Assembly: GCF_900099975.1 (NCBI RefSeq)
Contig: NZ_FNEI01000005.1
Span: forward strand, 124,001 to 188,000
Reading direction: 5' to 3'
From: Arthrobacter cupressi
GTDB taxonomy: Bacteria > Actinomycetota > Actinomycetes > Actinomycetales > Micrococcaceae
Length of the DNA: 64,000 nucleotides
Of the stretch, positions 9,101 to 18,181 are shown piece by piece. A model generated the notes under the pieces. It saw nothing but the letters and a program-made list of their open reading frames with translations, did no database searches and was not told the DNA's origin. Position numbers and translations under genes: made by a program. Position 1 is the first letter of the stretch, and every line of letters begins with the position of its first letter.

Positions 9101-9403
9101 ATGCTTTCTCTTGTCATCGTCGCCTTGGTCACCGTTGCCGCGGGCTTCATCGTGTGGGCGAACGACAGGCGCCACAGCAAGTACGGCATCACCCTCCCGG
9201 CCGGCGTGGCGCTGGCGGTCGGCATGCTGAGCTGGATCGTCTTCATCCTGCTCGGGTTCGGCTACCAGCCGGGGCTGACCTGGATCCCGTGGGTTCTGCC
9301 CATGGTGCTGGGCACGGCGGCCGCCATCGCCGTCGTCGTATATCTGGGCCGGATCCGCACTGCACGGGATACAACGAAACTGACCGCGGCGCTGCGTCTT
9401 TAG
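9101..9403 (+). CDS. Small three-helix membrane protein, unknown function
   Basis: 100 residues with three hydrophobic segments (about 1-19, 31-53 and 62-82) and a charged RIRTARDTTK tail. I do not recognise a named family; comparable proteins are annotated as hypothetical in Arthrobacter relatives. It follows DUF3107 by 33 bp and ends just before a strong hairpin terminator, so it is probably the last gene of the TetR-DUF3107 transcript. Confidence 0.75.
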   Translation: MLSLVIVALVTVAAGFIVWANDRRHSKYGITLPAGVALAVGMLSWIVFILLGFGYQPGLTWIPWVLPMVLGTAAAIAVVVYLGRIRTARDTTKLTAALRL

Positions 9404-9417
9404 GCACCTTGGCATAA

Positions 9418-9451
9418 CTGTGGCCACCAACCGGACGGTTGGTGGCCACAG
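9418..9451. terminator. Bidirectional hairpin terminator
   Basis: A perfect 15-bp stem (CTGTGGCCACCAACC / its complement) with a 4-nt loop lies between two convergent genes. Few T residues follow on either side. Confidence 0.75.
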
Positions 9452-9462
9452 AGCGTTAAAGC

Positions 9463-9804
9463 TCAGCCGGCGGGCGGGAAGCGGTCCGGCTGGGCCGTGG
9501 CTCCCGCGGCCGCGGCCGCGTCGCTGCACCGCCGTGCCGCGGTGACGTCGCGTGCGGTGACGGCCGTGCCGGCGTCGTGCGAGGTGAAGAGCAGGAACAC
9601 CCGGTTGTAGCGCCAGTCCAGGTCCGGGTGGTGGTTCAGCTCCTCAGCAATCCGTCCGACGGCGGCAATCAGCTCCAGCGCCGCCGCGGACGTGGGCAAT
9701 TTGTACACAGTGACGAGCCCGCCGGAACGGTACTTCCAGTCCGGCAGCCCGGCCAGGGCCTCGTCGATCCCTGCCTGGTCCAGGACGTCTTTCGCTTCGC
9801 TCAT
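9463..9804 (-). CDS. Pterin-4a-carbinolamine dehydratase (PCD/DCoH family)
   Basis: 113-residue member of the 4a-hydroxytetrahydrobiopterin dehydratase family. The active-site signature is NHHPDLDWRYNRVFLLFTSH, followed by the T(A)RDVTAAR helix. In bacteria it either recycles oxidised pterin after aromatic amino acid hydroxylation or acts near molybdopterin metabolism; no hydroxylase is in view. It lies 20 bp upstream of where the thi operon ends on the same strand, so it may be co-transcribed with thiOSG. The C-terminus is an alanine-rich extension. Confidence 0.88.
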   Translation of the reverse strand: MSEAKDVLDQAGIDEALAGLPDWKYRSGGLVTVYKLPTSAAALELIAAVGRIAEELNHHPDLDWRYNRVFLLFTSHDAGTAVTARDVTAARRCSDAAAAAGATAQPDRFPPAG

Positions 9805-9824
9805 GGCACTCCTTGCAGAACCCG

Positions 9825-10625
<801 letters not shown>

Positions 10626-10862
10626 TCAGCCTCCCTGTACCGCGGTGACGATTTCCAGTTCGTCGCCCTCTGCGAGCGCCGTGGCAGCCCACTGGCTGCG
10701 CGGCACCACCGCGGAGTTGCGGGCGACGGCGACGCCGATCTTGCGTCCGTCCGTCGCCTGGCCGCTGGGGTCCAAGGCGCGCCCGGTGAGTTCGGTGACG
10801 AGGGTGGTGACCGAGGCGCCGTCGCCGATGGAACGGTGGTCCCCGTTGAGTTTGATGTTCAT
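10626..10862 (-). CDS. thiS: Sulphur carrier protein ThiS
   Basis: 78-residue ubiquitin-like carrier that ends in the required Gly-Gly (VQGG), the site of adenylation and thiocarboxylation. The ATG at 10862 overlaps the thiO stop by 4 bp (ATGA), so the two are coupled; a longer open frame upstream lies inside thiO and is not real. Sulphur loading probably uses the MoeZ protein encoded at 6851-8050, since no separate thiF is in the operon. The protein is slightly longer than the usual 66 residues because of a loop after TGRALDPSG. Confidence 0.93.
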   Translation of the reverse strand: MNIKLNGDHRSIGDGASVTTLVTELTGRALDPSGQATDGRKIGVAVARNSAVVPRSQWAATALAEGDELEIVTAVQGG

Positions 10863-12154
10863 GCGTGGTCCTTGATGGTGGCTGGTGCCGGGGTGGGGTG
10901 GGTGTGGGTGAAGCGGTCGGGCCGGAACCTGGTCCAGCGTTCGTCGTGGCGGTGGTCCATGAGGCCCACGCAGATCTTCGCGGCAGCGGGGGTGAGCAGG
11001 ACGCCGTGCCGGAAGAAGCCGGTAGCGACGATCAGCCCGGGCAGCTGCCCGCCGTCGTGATCCGTTGCAGCACGTCCGGTGCCGACGCGGCCCAGCAGGG
11101 GTGCGTTGTCGGGGGTACCGGGGCGGGCCCGGGCGGTGCATTCGAGCAGTTCCAGTTCGGCGACGGCGGGCAGCAGCACCTGGGCGTCCCGGAGCAGCTG
11201 GTACACGCCGCCGGCCGAGACGGCGCTGGCGGAGCTCGGCCCGTCTTCGCGTTGGCTCGCCCCGATCACCACGGTCCCGTCCTCCCGCGGGACGATGTAT
11301 ACGGGCACGCCGCGGACCAGGCCGCGGACTGTGGCTGTCAGCAGGGGCCGCAGGTGCGCGGGCACGCGAAGGCGCAGGATGTCGCCGTACACCGGCCGCA
11401 GGGGCAGGGCGAGGCCGTCAGGCAGGCCGCTCAGTCCGGCGGCATCCAGGCCGTTCGCAATGACGGTTTCGGTGGCCCGGATCCGGGTGCCGTCCGCCAG
11501 CTGCACTCCGGCCACCCCGCTGTCCTCCCACAGGAGCCCGGCGGCCGGCATGCTGAGCCGGAAACCCTCGCTCAGGCCATTGAACCCTGCGCCGTCCACC
11601 CAGCTGGGGTCCCCCGGCGTGTGCGCGCCAAGGCTTTCGAGGATGGCTGCGGCAAGCCGCCGCGGGTCGACCTGATGGTCCCCGGGAATTTCGAAAGCGC
11701 AGGAGATCTGCGGGCTGAGCAGGGGTTCGCGGTCCCGGGCCTCGCGCAGCGGCAACGCCCTGATCTGCAGGCCGAGGCCCAACTGCAGGTCCCGGAGGTC
11801 GGCAAAGGCGCGGCGGTCGGCGGCGTCGGCGCCCACGGCGAGGGTCGGCGTCGTGCGGTATCCGGTGCCCTGCGCCCCGGGCCGGATTCCTTCGACGAAG
11901 GCGGGCCATAGCTCCGAGGAGGCCAGCATGAGTTCGAGGAGGTCTTCCTCCTGGTAATGCAGTTCGCTCACGGGGGCCAGCATCCCGGCCGCGGCGAAGG
12001 TGGCGCCGCTGGCGGGCGCGGGGTCGATCACGACGACGGAGCGGCCCGAGCGGCGGGCCTCCTGGGCGATGCCGAGGCCTATGACGCCGGCGCCGATCAC
12101 CGCGACATCCGCGGTGATGCACGGATTCGGGAGTTCCGGTTGAAGTGGGTCCAT
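10859..12154 (-). CDS. thiO: Glycine oxidase ThiO (FAD)
   Basis: Oxidises glycine to dehydroglycine for thiazole formation. The N-terminus has the FAD motif VIGAGVIGLGIAQEARR and then GATFAAAGMLAPVSE, the family's substrate-side loop. At 431 residues it is longer than Bacillus ThiO, as is common in actinobacteria; the C-terminal ATGFFRHGVLLTPAAAK is the second flavin-contact motif. First gene of thiO-thiS-thiG, about 5 nt downstream of a TPP riboswitch, so it should be shut down by thiamine pyrophosphate. Confidence 0.94.
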   Translation of the reverse strand: MDPLQPELPNPCITADVAVIGAGVIGLGIAQEARRSGRSVVVIDPAPASGATFAAAGMLAPVSELHYQEEDLLELMLASSELWPAFVEGIRPGAQGTGYRTTPTLAVGADAADRRAFADLRDLQLGLGLQIRALPLREARDREPLLSPQISCAFEIPGDHQVDPRRLAAAILESLGAHTPGDPSWVDGAGFNGLSEGFRLSMPAAGLLWEDSGVAGVQLADGTRIRATETVIANGLDAAGLSGLPDGLALPLRPVYGDILRLRVPAHLRPLLTATVRGLVRGVPVYIVPREDGTVVIGASQREDGPSSASAVSAGGVYQLLRDAQVLLPAVAELELLECTARARPGTPDNAPLLGRVGTGRAATDHDGGQLPGLIVATGFFRHGVLLTPAAAKICVGLMDHRHDERWTRFRPDRFTHTHPTPAPATIKDHA

Positions 12155-12158
12155 GGGG

Positions 12159-12256
12159 TCCTTCCCTACGCCGGCATTAACCGGATCAGGTCAAGCGGTC
12201 GGCGCTGAAGCCCTCTCAGCCGGACGGTCTTATTACGACCAGTCGCGGCTCCCGCA
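12159..12256 (-). promoter_or_regulatory. TPP riboswitch (THI element)
   Basis: Read on the minus strand the leader contains the invariant CTGAGA, then CCTGATCCGG, and ends with TAATGCCGGCGTAGGGA, the three sequence hallmarks of the thiamine pyrophosphate aptamer, in the right order and spacing. Its 3' end is only a few bases from the thiO ATG and no separate terminator hairpin is visible, so control is most likely by hiding the ribosome site (translation), as in many actinobacteria. Confidence 0.95.
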
Positions 12257-12266
12257 GTACCAGCCC

Positions 12267-12285
12267 AGTTTAGGGGAACTACTCT
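12267..12285. promoter_or_regulatory. Back-to-back -10 boxes for thiO (leftward) and thiE (rightward)
   Basis: On the minus strand TAAACT (12267-12272) is a -10 box placing the thiO transcript start just before the riboswitch. On the plus strand TACTCT (12280-12285) lies 7 nt before the thiE ATG. Only 7 bp separate the two boxes, so the promoters must overlap and RNA polymerase binding should be mutually exclusive. Confidence 0.5.
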
Positions 12286-12292
12286 GGTTTCC

Positions 12293-12970
12293 ATGACCCA
12301 GCACGTTCTGCACACCACTGCCCGTCTCTACCTGTGCACTGACGCCCGGAAGCAGCAAGGCGACTTCGAGCAATTTGTCGACGCCGCGTTCGAGGGCGGT
12401 GTGGACATCATCCAGCTCCGCGACAAGACGATCGAAGCGGCCGAGGAACTGGAACTGCTGGAGGTGCTGCACGCCGTGGCCCATCGCCACGGCCGCCTCT
12501 GGGCGGTCAACGACAGGGCCGACATCGCCTCCCTTTCGGGTGCACCGGTCTTTCACATCGGCCAGAAGGACCTGCCGCTGCGTTCGGCCCGGAAACTGCT
12601 GCATGACCCAACCGTGATCGGCCTTTCGACCCACACGCCCGAGCAGGTCGATGCCGCAATCGCGGCGTCCCCGGGCCGCAGCGGACTGGACTACTTCTGC
12701 GTCGGCCCGGTCTGGGCGACGCCCACCAAGCCGGGCCGGGACGCCGTCGGACTGGATCTGGTGAAGTACGCCGCAAGCGCCGTGCGGGCCGCGGACGAGG
12801 AACGCGTGGGCGGGGTAAACCTGCCGTGGTTCGCGATCGGCGGCATCGACCACGGCAACGTGGAGCAGGTGGTGCAGGCCGGCGCCAGCCGCATCGTGGT
12901 GGTGCGGGCCATCACCGAAGCCAGCGACCCGACGGCGGCGGCGCAGGCTCTGCTGGCGGCCCTCCCGTAA
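12293..12970 (+). CDS. thiE: Thiamine-phosphate synthase
   Basis: Joins the pyrimidine and thiazole halves of thiamine. 225 residues with the family markers [28 protein letters not shown], and the C-terminal phosphate loop [29 protein letters not shown]. The ATG is 7 nt after a TANNNT -10 box, so the mRNA is probably leaderless. It therefore lies outside the TPP riboswitch that controls the divergent thiOSG operon, and may respond to thiamine only indirectly. Confidence 0.95.
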   Translation: MTQHVLHTTARLYLCTDARKQQGDFEQFVDAAFEGGVDIIQLRDKTIEAAEELELLEVLHAVAHRHGRLWAVNDRADIASLSGAPVFHIGQKDLPLRSARKLLHDPTVIGLSTHTPEQVDAAIAASPGRSGLDYFCVGPVWATPTKPGRDAVGLDLVKYAASAVRAADEERVGGVNLPWFAIGGIDHGNVEQVVQAGASRIVVVRAITEASDPTAAAQALLAALP

Positions 12971-13005
12971 CGTCGTCCCGGAGCCGGTCACAAACGGTTA
13001 GCAGG

Positions 13006-13058
13006 CGACGGCGGCCGCCGCCCGGGTGCTTGGGGCACCAAGGCGACGGCCGCCGTCG
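13006..13058. terminator. Hairpin between convergent thiE and DUF805 gene
   Basis: Arms CGACGGCGGCCG and CGGCCGCCGTCG (12 bp, perfect) enclose a loop of about 29 nt and are followed on the plus strand by TTGTTTC. Confidence 0.65.
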
Positions 13059-13076
13059 TTGTTTCAGCAGAGGCGC

Positions 13077-13589
13077 TCAGGCGCCGTAGCGTGCGCCTTC
13101 GGGCTTGGACTCGATGACCGTCAGGACCAGCAGGATGATGCCGCCGGCGAACGGGATCAGGCCCAGCAGGATGAACCAGCCGCTGCGCCCGGTATCGTGC
13201 AGTCGCCGCACGGTCACGGCGAGGTTCGGCACCAGGTGGGCAAGGGCCCAGATGCCACCGAGCGCGCCAAAGATCAGGGCGGCGGCGGGGAAGCTCTGGC
13301 TCGCAAGCTGTTGCTCGGCCAGCGTGCTGGCAGAGGCAACGGACGCCGTGTAGCCGCCCAGCGCGATGGAATAGGGAATCCACAGCACAAAGCTGACGAT
13401 CGCCTGGTAAAGGGCGACCCACCAGTATTCGCTGCGGTTGGAGCGGCCGGTGAATTCGGCGTAGCGCCGGTAGTACTGCTTGATGGCCTCGACGAAGCCG
13501 ACCTGTGCGCGCGGGGCAAACGTCCGCGGCTGTGCATACGGCGAAGCCTGGCCGCTGTAAGCCTGGCCCGCCGGATTCTCGTAACTCAT
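13077..13589 (-). CDS. DUF805 membrane protein
   Basis: 170-residue protein. The first 40 residues are tyrosine/glutamine/proline-rich and cytoplasmic in character. The DUF805 core follows, with the typical FVEAIKQYYRRYAEFTGRSNRSEYWW entry motif, about four membrane segments, and the family's RRLHDTGRSGWFILLGLIPFAGGIILLVL signature. Start is the ATG at 13589 with GAGGGGGA upstream; the frame is open further upstream but is not conserved. Function is unknown; DUF805 proteins are common single-gene inner-membrane proteins. Confidence 0.9.
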   Translation of the reverse strand: MSYENPAGQAYSGQASPYAQPRTFAPRAQVGFVEAIKQYYRRYAEFTGRSNRSEYWWVALYQAIVSFVLWIPYSIALGGYTASVASASTLAEQQLASQSFPAAALIFGALGGIWALAHLVPNLAVTVRRLHDTGRSGWFILLGLIPFAGGIILLVLTVIESKPEGARYGA

Positions 13590-13785
13590 TGAAAGATCCC
13601 CCTCGAAGAATGAATGCGATGTGGCGGGGGCGCTGCTCATATCCCCCACGGGCAACATTAGGCGCACACGCATCAGGAGGAAACCACCAGTGCTCCCCAT
13701 TGACGCGAAGCGCAACATGCGTCCCGGGGCGGCCGGCAGCTGGCTTTCGTTTTCAGCCCAAACCGGATCGATTACGCTGACTTTT

Positions 13786-15291
13786 GTGCCACATCATCGG
13801 ATAGCCCCGAATGTCAGCGATACATCGAACCAGCTGGCGGCGGCACTGGCTGCCCTGCGGACGGAACTAGAGCTGCCGGAGGCCTATCCCCTCGATGCAC
13901 TTGCGGAAGCCCGGAACGCCGTGGCGTCGCACGCGCTGCCGGCACTTGACCTCGACCACCTTCCCTTCGTGACCATCGATCCCGCCAGTTCAACGGACCT
14001 GGACCAGGCGCTGCACATCGAACGCGCCGGCGACGGTTACAAAGTCTTCTACGCCATCACCGACGTGCCGTCCTTCGTCGCCCCCGGCGGCGCATTGGAC
14101 GAGGAGACGCGGCGGCGCGGCCAAACCTTCTACGCCCCGGACGGCCGCATTCCCCTGCACCCGGAAGTCATCAGCGAGCAGGCCGGCAGCCTGCTCGCCG
14201 GGCAGCGCTGCGGCGCCTTCGTCTGGGAGTTCGCCCTGGATGCCGCCGCGGAAGTCCAGTCGGCGTCGGTCCGGCGGGCCAGCGTCCGCAGCCGCGCGAA
14301 GCTCAACTACCGCGACGTCCAGGCGGAGATCGACGCCGGAACGGCCGCACCCGTCCTGCAATTACTCAAGGAGGTGGGACTGAAGCGCGTGGAACTGGAA
14401 CGCCGGCGCGGCGGTGCCAGCCTGAACATGCCGGAGCAGGAAATCGCGCCCCTGCCGCTGGGCGGCTACCGGATCGTGGCGGCGCCGTCGCTGCCGGTGG
14501 AGGACTGGAACGCCCAGATCTCGCTGATGACCGGCATGGCGGCCGCGGAAATGATGCTGGACGGCAAGGTGGGCATCCTGCGTACCATGCCGTCGCCGGA
14601 CGAACGCTCCCTCCTGCATTTCAAGCGCCAGACGGCGGCCCTCGGCAAGCCCTGGAACAACGGCGACGGCGGCATCAGCTACGGCGAGTACCTGCGCACC
14701 CTGGACGCCTCGGACCCCAAGCAGCTTGCCATCCTGCATTCGGCGGGCATGCTGTTCCGCGGCGCCGGCTACACTCCCTTCGACGGCGATGTCCCCGAGG
14801 ATGTGCAGCAGTCCGCGATCGGCGCCCCCTATGCCCACGCGACTGCACCGCTCCGGCGCCTCATCGACCGCTTCGTCCTGGTCATCTGTGAGGCCCTGAG
14901 CAGCGGCAACGGGATTCCCGCCTGGGCCCGCGAGGCACTGCCCGCCCTGCCGGCGATCATGGCCGCATCCGATCAGCTGGCCGGCAGGCTCGAGCGGCTG
15001 GCCCTGGACACTGTGGAGGCGGCGCTGCTGGTAAGCCATGTGGGCGAGGAGTTCGACGCCGTCGTCATTTCCGGCTCCAAACCAAACGGCTCCAAACCAA
15101 ACGGAAGCAAGGCGAACGGCGGAAACGGCAACGGGAACGGCAACGGCCGCCCCTCCGGCATCGTGCAGATCGCCGAACCGGCGGTTACCGCCCGCTGCGA
15201 GGGCGAGATGGAGGCCGGCACCAAGGTGCGCGTGCGACTGCTGGCCGCCGACATCAACACCCGGCAGATTTCCCTCGAACTGATCGGCTGA
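13786..15291 (+). CDS. RNase II/R-type (RNB domain) exoribonuclease
   Basis: Likely processive 3'-5' exoribonuclease. The start is the GTG at 13786 (501 residues), 7 nt after a TACGCT -10 box, so leaderless; the frame is open for 55 codons upstream through the promoter. The RNB active-site region reads FVTIDPASSTDLDQALHIE. Three of four expected acidic residues are present, and the fourth position (Asp210 of E. coli RNase II) is Gln. The central Y-A-H-A-T-A-P-L-R-R segment is typical. The C-terminal S1-like domain is interrupted by a Gly/Asn/Ser/Lys-rich insert at about residues 430-455. There are no N-terminal cold-shock domains, so it is a short form. Confidence 0.88.
   Translation: MPHHRIAPNVSDTSNQLAAALAALRTELELPEAYPLDALAEARNAVASHALPALDLDHLPFVTIDPASSTDLDQALHIERAGDGYKVFYAITDVPSFVAPGGALDEETRRRGQTFYAPDGRIPLHPEVISEQAGSLLAGQRCGAFVWEFALDAAAEVQSASVRRASVRSRAKLNYRDVQAEIDAGTAAPVLQLLKEVGLKRVELERRRGGASLNMPEQEIAPLPLGGYRIVAAPSLPVEDWNAQISLMTGMAAAEMMLDGKVGILRTMPSPDERSLLHFKRQTAALGKPWNNGDGGISYGEYLRTLDASDPKQLAILHSAGMLFRGAGYTPFDGDVPEDVQQSAIGAPYAHATAPLRRLIDRFVLVICEALSSGNGIPAWAREALPALPAIMAASDQLAGRLERLALDTVEAALLVSHVGEEFDAVVISGSKPNGSKPNGSKANGGNGNGNGNGRPSGIVQIAEPAVTARCEGEMEAGTKVRVRLLAADINTRQISLELIG
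15073..15117 (+). repeat. In-frame 15-bp tandem repeat in the RNB gene
   Basis: GGCTCCAAACCAAAC occurs twice in perfect tandem (15073-15102) and a third, diverged unit follows (15103-15117), then a run of GGxAAC hexamers. It encodes a flexible Gly-Ser-Lys-Pro-Asn linker inside the S1 domain. Confidence 0.85.
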
Positions 15292-15556
15292 GGCGGCGTC
15301 TTCAGCGGGCAAGCCGGAGAAACCGTTACACTTGACCCGTAGTAATGGATGCCCGGTCGTTGATTCATTTCCTTTTTGACTCAACAAGCCCGCACCTACG
15401 CGATCTTGAGATTTGCCCGCTGGTCACCAGTGCCAGTATTCAGATAGCCCGCGATCGGCTTCCACTGGACCTGCTTGCGCCCGTCCGTGCTCCGGAACGG
15501 CCCCGCCGCAACCGTTGAGCATGCAGCGCAGCCCAAATGAATAAGGAAACTCCCCT
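15292..15556 (+). promoter_or_regulatory. Intergenic leader before the DEAD-box helicase
   Basis: 265 bp without a credible gene. GTTACACTTGACC near 15325-15337 resembles an actinobacterial -10 region (TTACACT); if used, the helicase mRNA would have a leader of about 210 nt, as seen for many cold-shock helicase genes. I could not identify a defined riboswitch or cold-shock box. Ribosome site AAGGAAAC lies just upstream of the GTG start. Confidence 0.3.
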
Positions 15557-17251
15557 GTGAGTGAATTGCACACCCATGAAGTCCTGAGCGACGGCAATGA
15601 ATCGATCGAGCCCGAGGAGACCATCACCTCGGACGAAACTCCCCACGAGATCGAAGAAAAGTCCTTCGCCGACTTCAACGTCCGTGCCGACATCGTGGAA
15701 TCGCTGGCCGACGCCGGCATCACCCACCCCTTCCCCATCCAGGCCATGACCCTCCCGGTCGCCCTCGGCGGCCATGACATCATCGGGCAGGCCAAGACCG
15801 GTACGGGCAAGACGCTTGGCTTCGGCATCCCGGCCCTGCAGCGCGTTGTGGGCCAGGACGACCCCGGCTTCGACAAGCTTCCCGTCCCGGGCGCCCCGCA
15901 GGCGCTGGTCATCGTACCCACCCGTGAGCTCGCGGTGCAGGTGGCCAACGATCTCCAGACCGCGTCCCGCAAGCGCAATGCACGCATCGCCACCATCTAC
16001 GGCGGCCGCGCCTACGAGCCGCAGATCGAGGCCCTGCAGAAGGGCGTCGAGCTCGTGGTCGGCACCCCGGGCCGCCTGATCGACCTCTACAAGCAGCGGC
16101 ACCTGAGCCTGAAGAACGTCCGGATCGTGGTCCTGGATGAGGCCGACGAGATGCTGGACCTCGGCTTCCTGCCCGACGTCGAAACGCTGATCGCCGGCAC
16201 ACCCGCGGTCCGCCAGACCCTGCTATTCTCGGCCACCATGCCCGGCCCGGTCATTGCGATGGCCCGCCGCTACATGACGCAGCCCACGCACATCCGTGCG
16301 GCCGACCCGAACGACGAGGGCCTGACCAAGCGGGACATCCGCCAGCTCATCTACCGTGCGCACAGCATGGACAAGACCGAGGTCGTCTCCCGCATCCTGC
16401 AGGCCCGTGGCCGCGGCCGCACCGTCATCTTCACCAAGACCAAGCGCACCGCCGCGAAGGTGGCCGAGGAACTGGTGGACCGCGGCTTCGCGGCCGCCGC
16501 CATCCACGGCGACCTCGGCCAGGGCGCCCGTGAACAGGCGCTGCGTGCCTTCCGCAACAACAAGGTGGACGTGCTCGTGGCCACCGACGTCGCTGCCCGC
16601 GGCATCGACGTCGAGGACGTCACCCATGTCATCAACTACCAGTGCGTGGAAGACGAGAAGATCTACCTGCACCGCGTGGGCCGCACCGGCCGCGCCGGCA
16701 ACAAGGGCACCGCCGTCACTTTCGTTGACTGGGACGACGTTCCGCGCTGGGCCCTCATCAACAAGGCCCTGGGCCTGAACGTGCCCGAACCGGTGGAGAC
16801 CTACTCCTCGTCCCCGCACCTGTACACGGACCTGGACATCCCCGAGGGCACCAAGGGCCGCCTGCCGCGGGACAAGCGCGTGCTGGCCGGCGTCGACGCC
16901 GAAGTCCTGGAGGACCTCGGCGAGACCGGCAAGAAGAACTCCCGTTCCGGAGGCCGCGGCGGAAGGCGCGACGGCGGACGCCGCCAAGGCGGTTCCGGCA
17001 GCTCCGCATCCGGCGAAGGACGGTCCGGCGAAGGTCGGTCCGCCGGCGAGGGCGGCCGCACCCGCACCCGTCGCCGCCGCAGTGAGGGGGAGGCAGCACA
17101 TGCCGAAGGCGCAGCCCGCTCCGCCTCGTCGTCCGACGCCACGCAGTCCGGTGAGGCCGCCGGCGAGAAGCCGGCCCGCACCCGGCGCACCCGTACCCGC
17201 CGCCGCAACGGCGAGGTTGTCTCCACCGCGGCCGAGAACGCCGAGGCATAA
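15557..17251 (+). CDS. DEAD-box RNA helicase with Arg/Gly-rich tail
   Basis: ATP-dependent RNA-unwinding enzyme for ribosome assembly, mRNA turnover or cold adaptation. Order of motifs: Q-motif (ITHPFPIQ), Walker A AKTGTGKT, PTRELA, GGR, TPGR, DEAD (VLDEADEM), SAT (LFSATMP), then ARGID and HRVGRTGRAG of the second RecA domain, to about residue 400. The last 110 residues are rich in Arg, Gly, Ser and Glu (repeated RTRTRRR and RSGEGRS) and form a disordered RNA-binding tail. 564 residues. It sits directly downstream of the RNB nuclease, suggesting a shared RNA-decay role (inference). Confidence 0.94.
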   Translation: MSELHTHEVLSDGNESIEPEETITSDETPHEIEEKSFADFNVRADIVESLADAGITHPFPIQAMTLPVALGGHDIIGQAKTGTGKTLGFGIPALQRVVGQDDPGFDKLPVPGAPQALVIVPTRELAVQVANDLQTASRKRNARIATIYGGRAYEPQIEALQKGVELVVGTPGRLIDLYKQRHLSLKNVRIVVLDEADEMLDLGFLPDVETLIAGTPAVRQTLLFSATMPGPVIAMARRYMTQPTHIRAADPNDEGLTKRDIRQLIYRAHSMDKTEVVSRILQARGRGRTVIFTKTKRTAAKVAEELVDRGFAAAAIHGDLGQGAREQALRAFRNNKVDVLVATDVAARGIDVEDVTHVINYQCVEDEKIYLHRVGRTGRAGNKGTAVTFVDWDDVPRWALINKALGLNVPEPVETYSSSPHLYTDLDIPEGTKGRLPRDKRVLAGVDAEVLEDLGETGKKNSRSGGRGGRRDGGRRQGGSGSSASGEGRSGEGRSAGEGGRTRTRRRRSEGEAAHAEGAARSASSSDATQSGEAAGEKPARTRRTRTRRRNGEVVSTAAENAEA

Positions 17252-17259
17252 CGCCGTCA

Positions 17260-18150
17260 ATGACTGACACTGTTTGGGCGCCGGACGGCAGCAACCTGGT
17301 GGTGCATGCGGACAACGCCGCGTTCCTCCCTACGCTGCCGGACGGCGCCTTCACACTGATCTACGTTGACCCGCCCTTCAACACGGGCAGGGTGCAGCGC
17401 CGCCAGGAAACGCGCATGGTCCGCAACTCCGACGGCGAAGGTGACCGGTTCGGGTTCAAGGGCCGCTCCTACGACACCATCAAGGGTGCCCTGCACAGCT
17501 ACGACGACGCCTTCAGCGACTACTGGTCCTTCCTGGAGCCCCGGTTGCTCGAAGCCTGGCGTCTGCTCTCGGACGACGGCACGCTGTACCTTCACCTGGA
17601 CTACCGCGAAGTGCACTATGCCAAGGTCATGCTGGATGCGATCTTCGGCCGGGAATGCTTCCTCAACGAGATCATCTGGGCCTACGACTACGGCGCCCGG
17701 GCCAGGAACCGCTGGCCCACGAAGCACGACAACATTCTCGTCTACGTGAAAAACCCGGCGAAGTACCATTTCGACAACGACGAAGTGGATCGGGAGCCCT
17801 ACATGGCCCCCGGCCTGGTCACCGAGGCCAAGCGGAAAAAAGGCAAGCTGCCCACCGACGTCTGGTGGCACACCATCGTCTCCCCCACCGGCAAGGAAAA
17901 GACCGGCTATCCGACGCAGAAGCCCGAAGGGCTGGTGCGCCGGATCGTTTCGGCCTCAAGCCGGCCCGGGGACTGGTGCCTGGACTTCTTCGCCGGTTCC
18001 GGCACGCTCGGCGCGGTCGCCGGGAAGCTCGGCCGCAGGTTCGTCTGCGTGGACCAGAACGCCCCGGCGATCGAGATCATGCGCACGCGGCTGGACGGCA
18101 AAGCCGAATTCGCCGAACTCCTTCCCGTCGAGCAGGTTCCCGCGGACTGA
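17260..18150 (+). CDS. Orphan DNA methyltransferase, beta class (N4-cytosine/N6-adenine)
   Basis: 296-residue SAM-dependent DNA methyltransferase. The catalytic motif IV is DPPFNTG (37-43) and comes before the SAM-binding motif I (DFFAGSGTLGA, from about 242), the order that defines the beta class. The region between (about 60-220) would hold target recognition and includes GYPTQKPEGLVRRIV, a conserved stretch of this class. DPPF allows either N4-cytosine or N6-adenine. No restriction endonuclease or specificity subunit adjoins; it is 8 bp behind the helicase and probably co-transcribed. It is likely a housekeeping or regulatory methylase rather than half of a restriction system. Base composition is like its neighbours. 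Confidence 0.9.
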   Translation: MTDTVWAPDGSNLVVHADNAAFLPTLPDGAFTLIYVDPPFNTGRVQRRQETRMVRNSDGEGDRFGFKGRSYDTIKGALHSYDDAFSDYWSFLEPRLLEAWRLLSDDGTLYLHLDYREVHYAKVMLDAIFGRECFLNEIIWAYDYGARARNRWPTKHDNILVYVKNPAKYHFDNDEVDREPYMAPGLVTEAKRKKGKLPTDVWWHTIVSPTGKEKTGYPTQKPEGLVRRIVSASSRPGDWCLDFFAGSGTLGAVAGKLGRRFVCVDQNAPAIEIMRTRLDGKAEFAELLPVEQVPAD

Positions 18151-18181
18151 CCGTCCATTGGCCGGACCCGAAGGGCCACAC

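Noticed and set aside
17260..18150. A type III restriction-modification Mod subunit
   Set aside because: At 296 residues it is shorter than usual Mod proteins and no Res helicase-nuclease is adjacent; the upstream helicase is an RNA DEAD-box enzyme.
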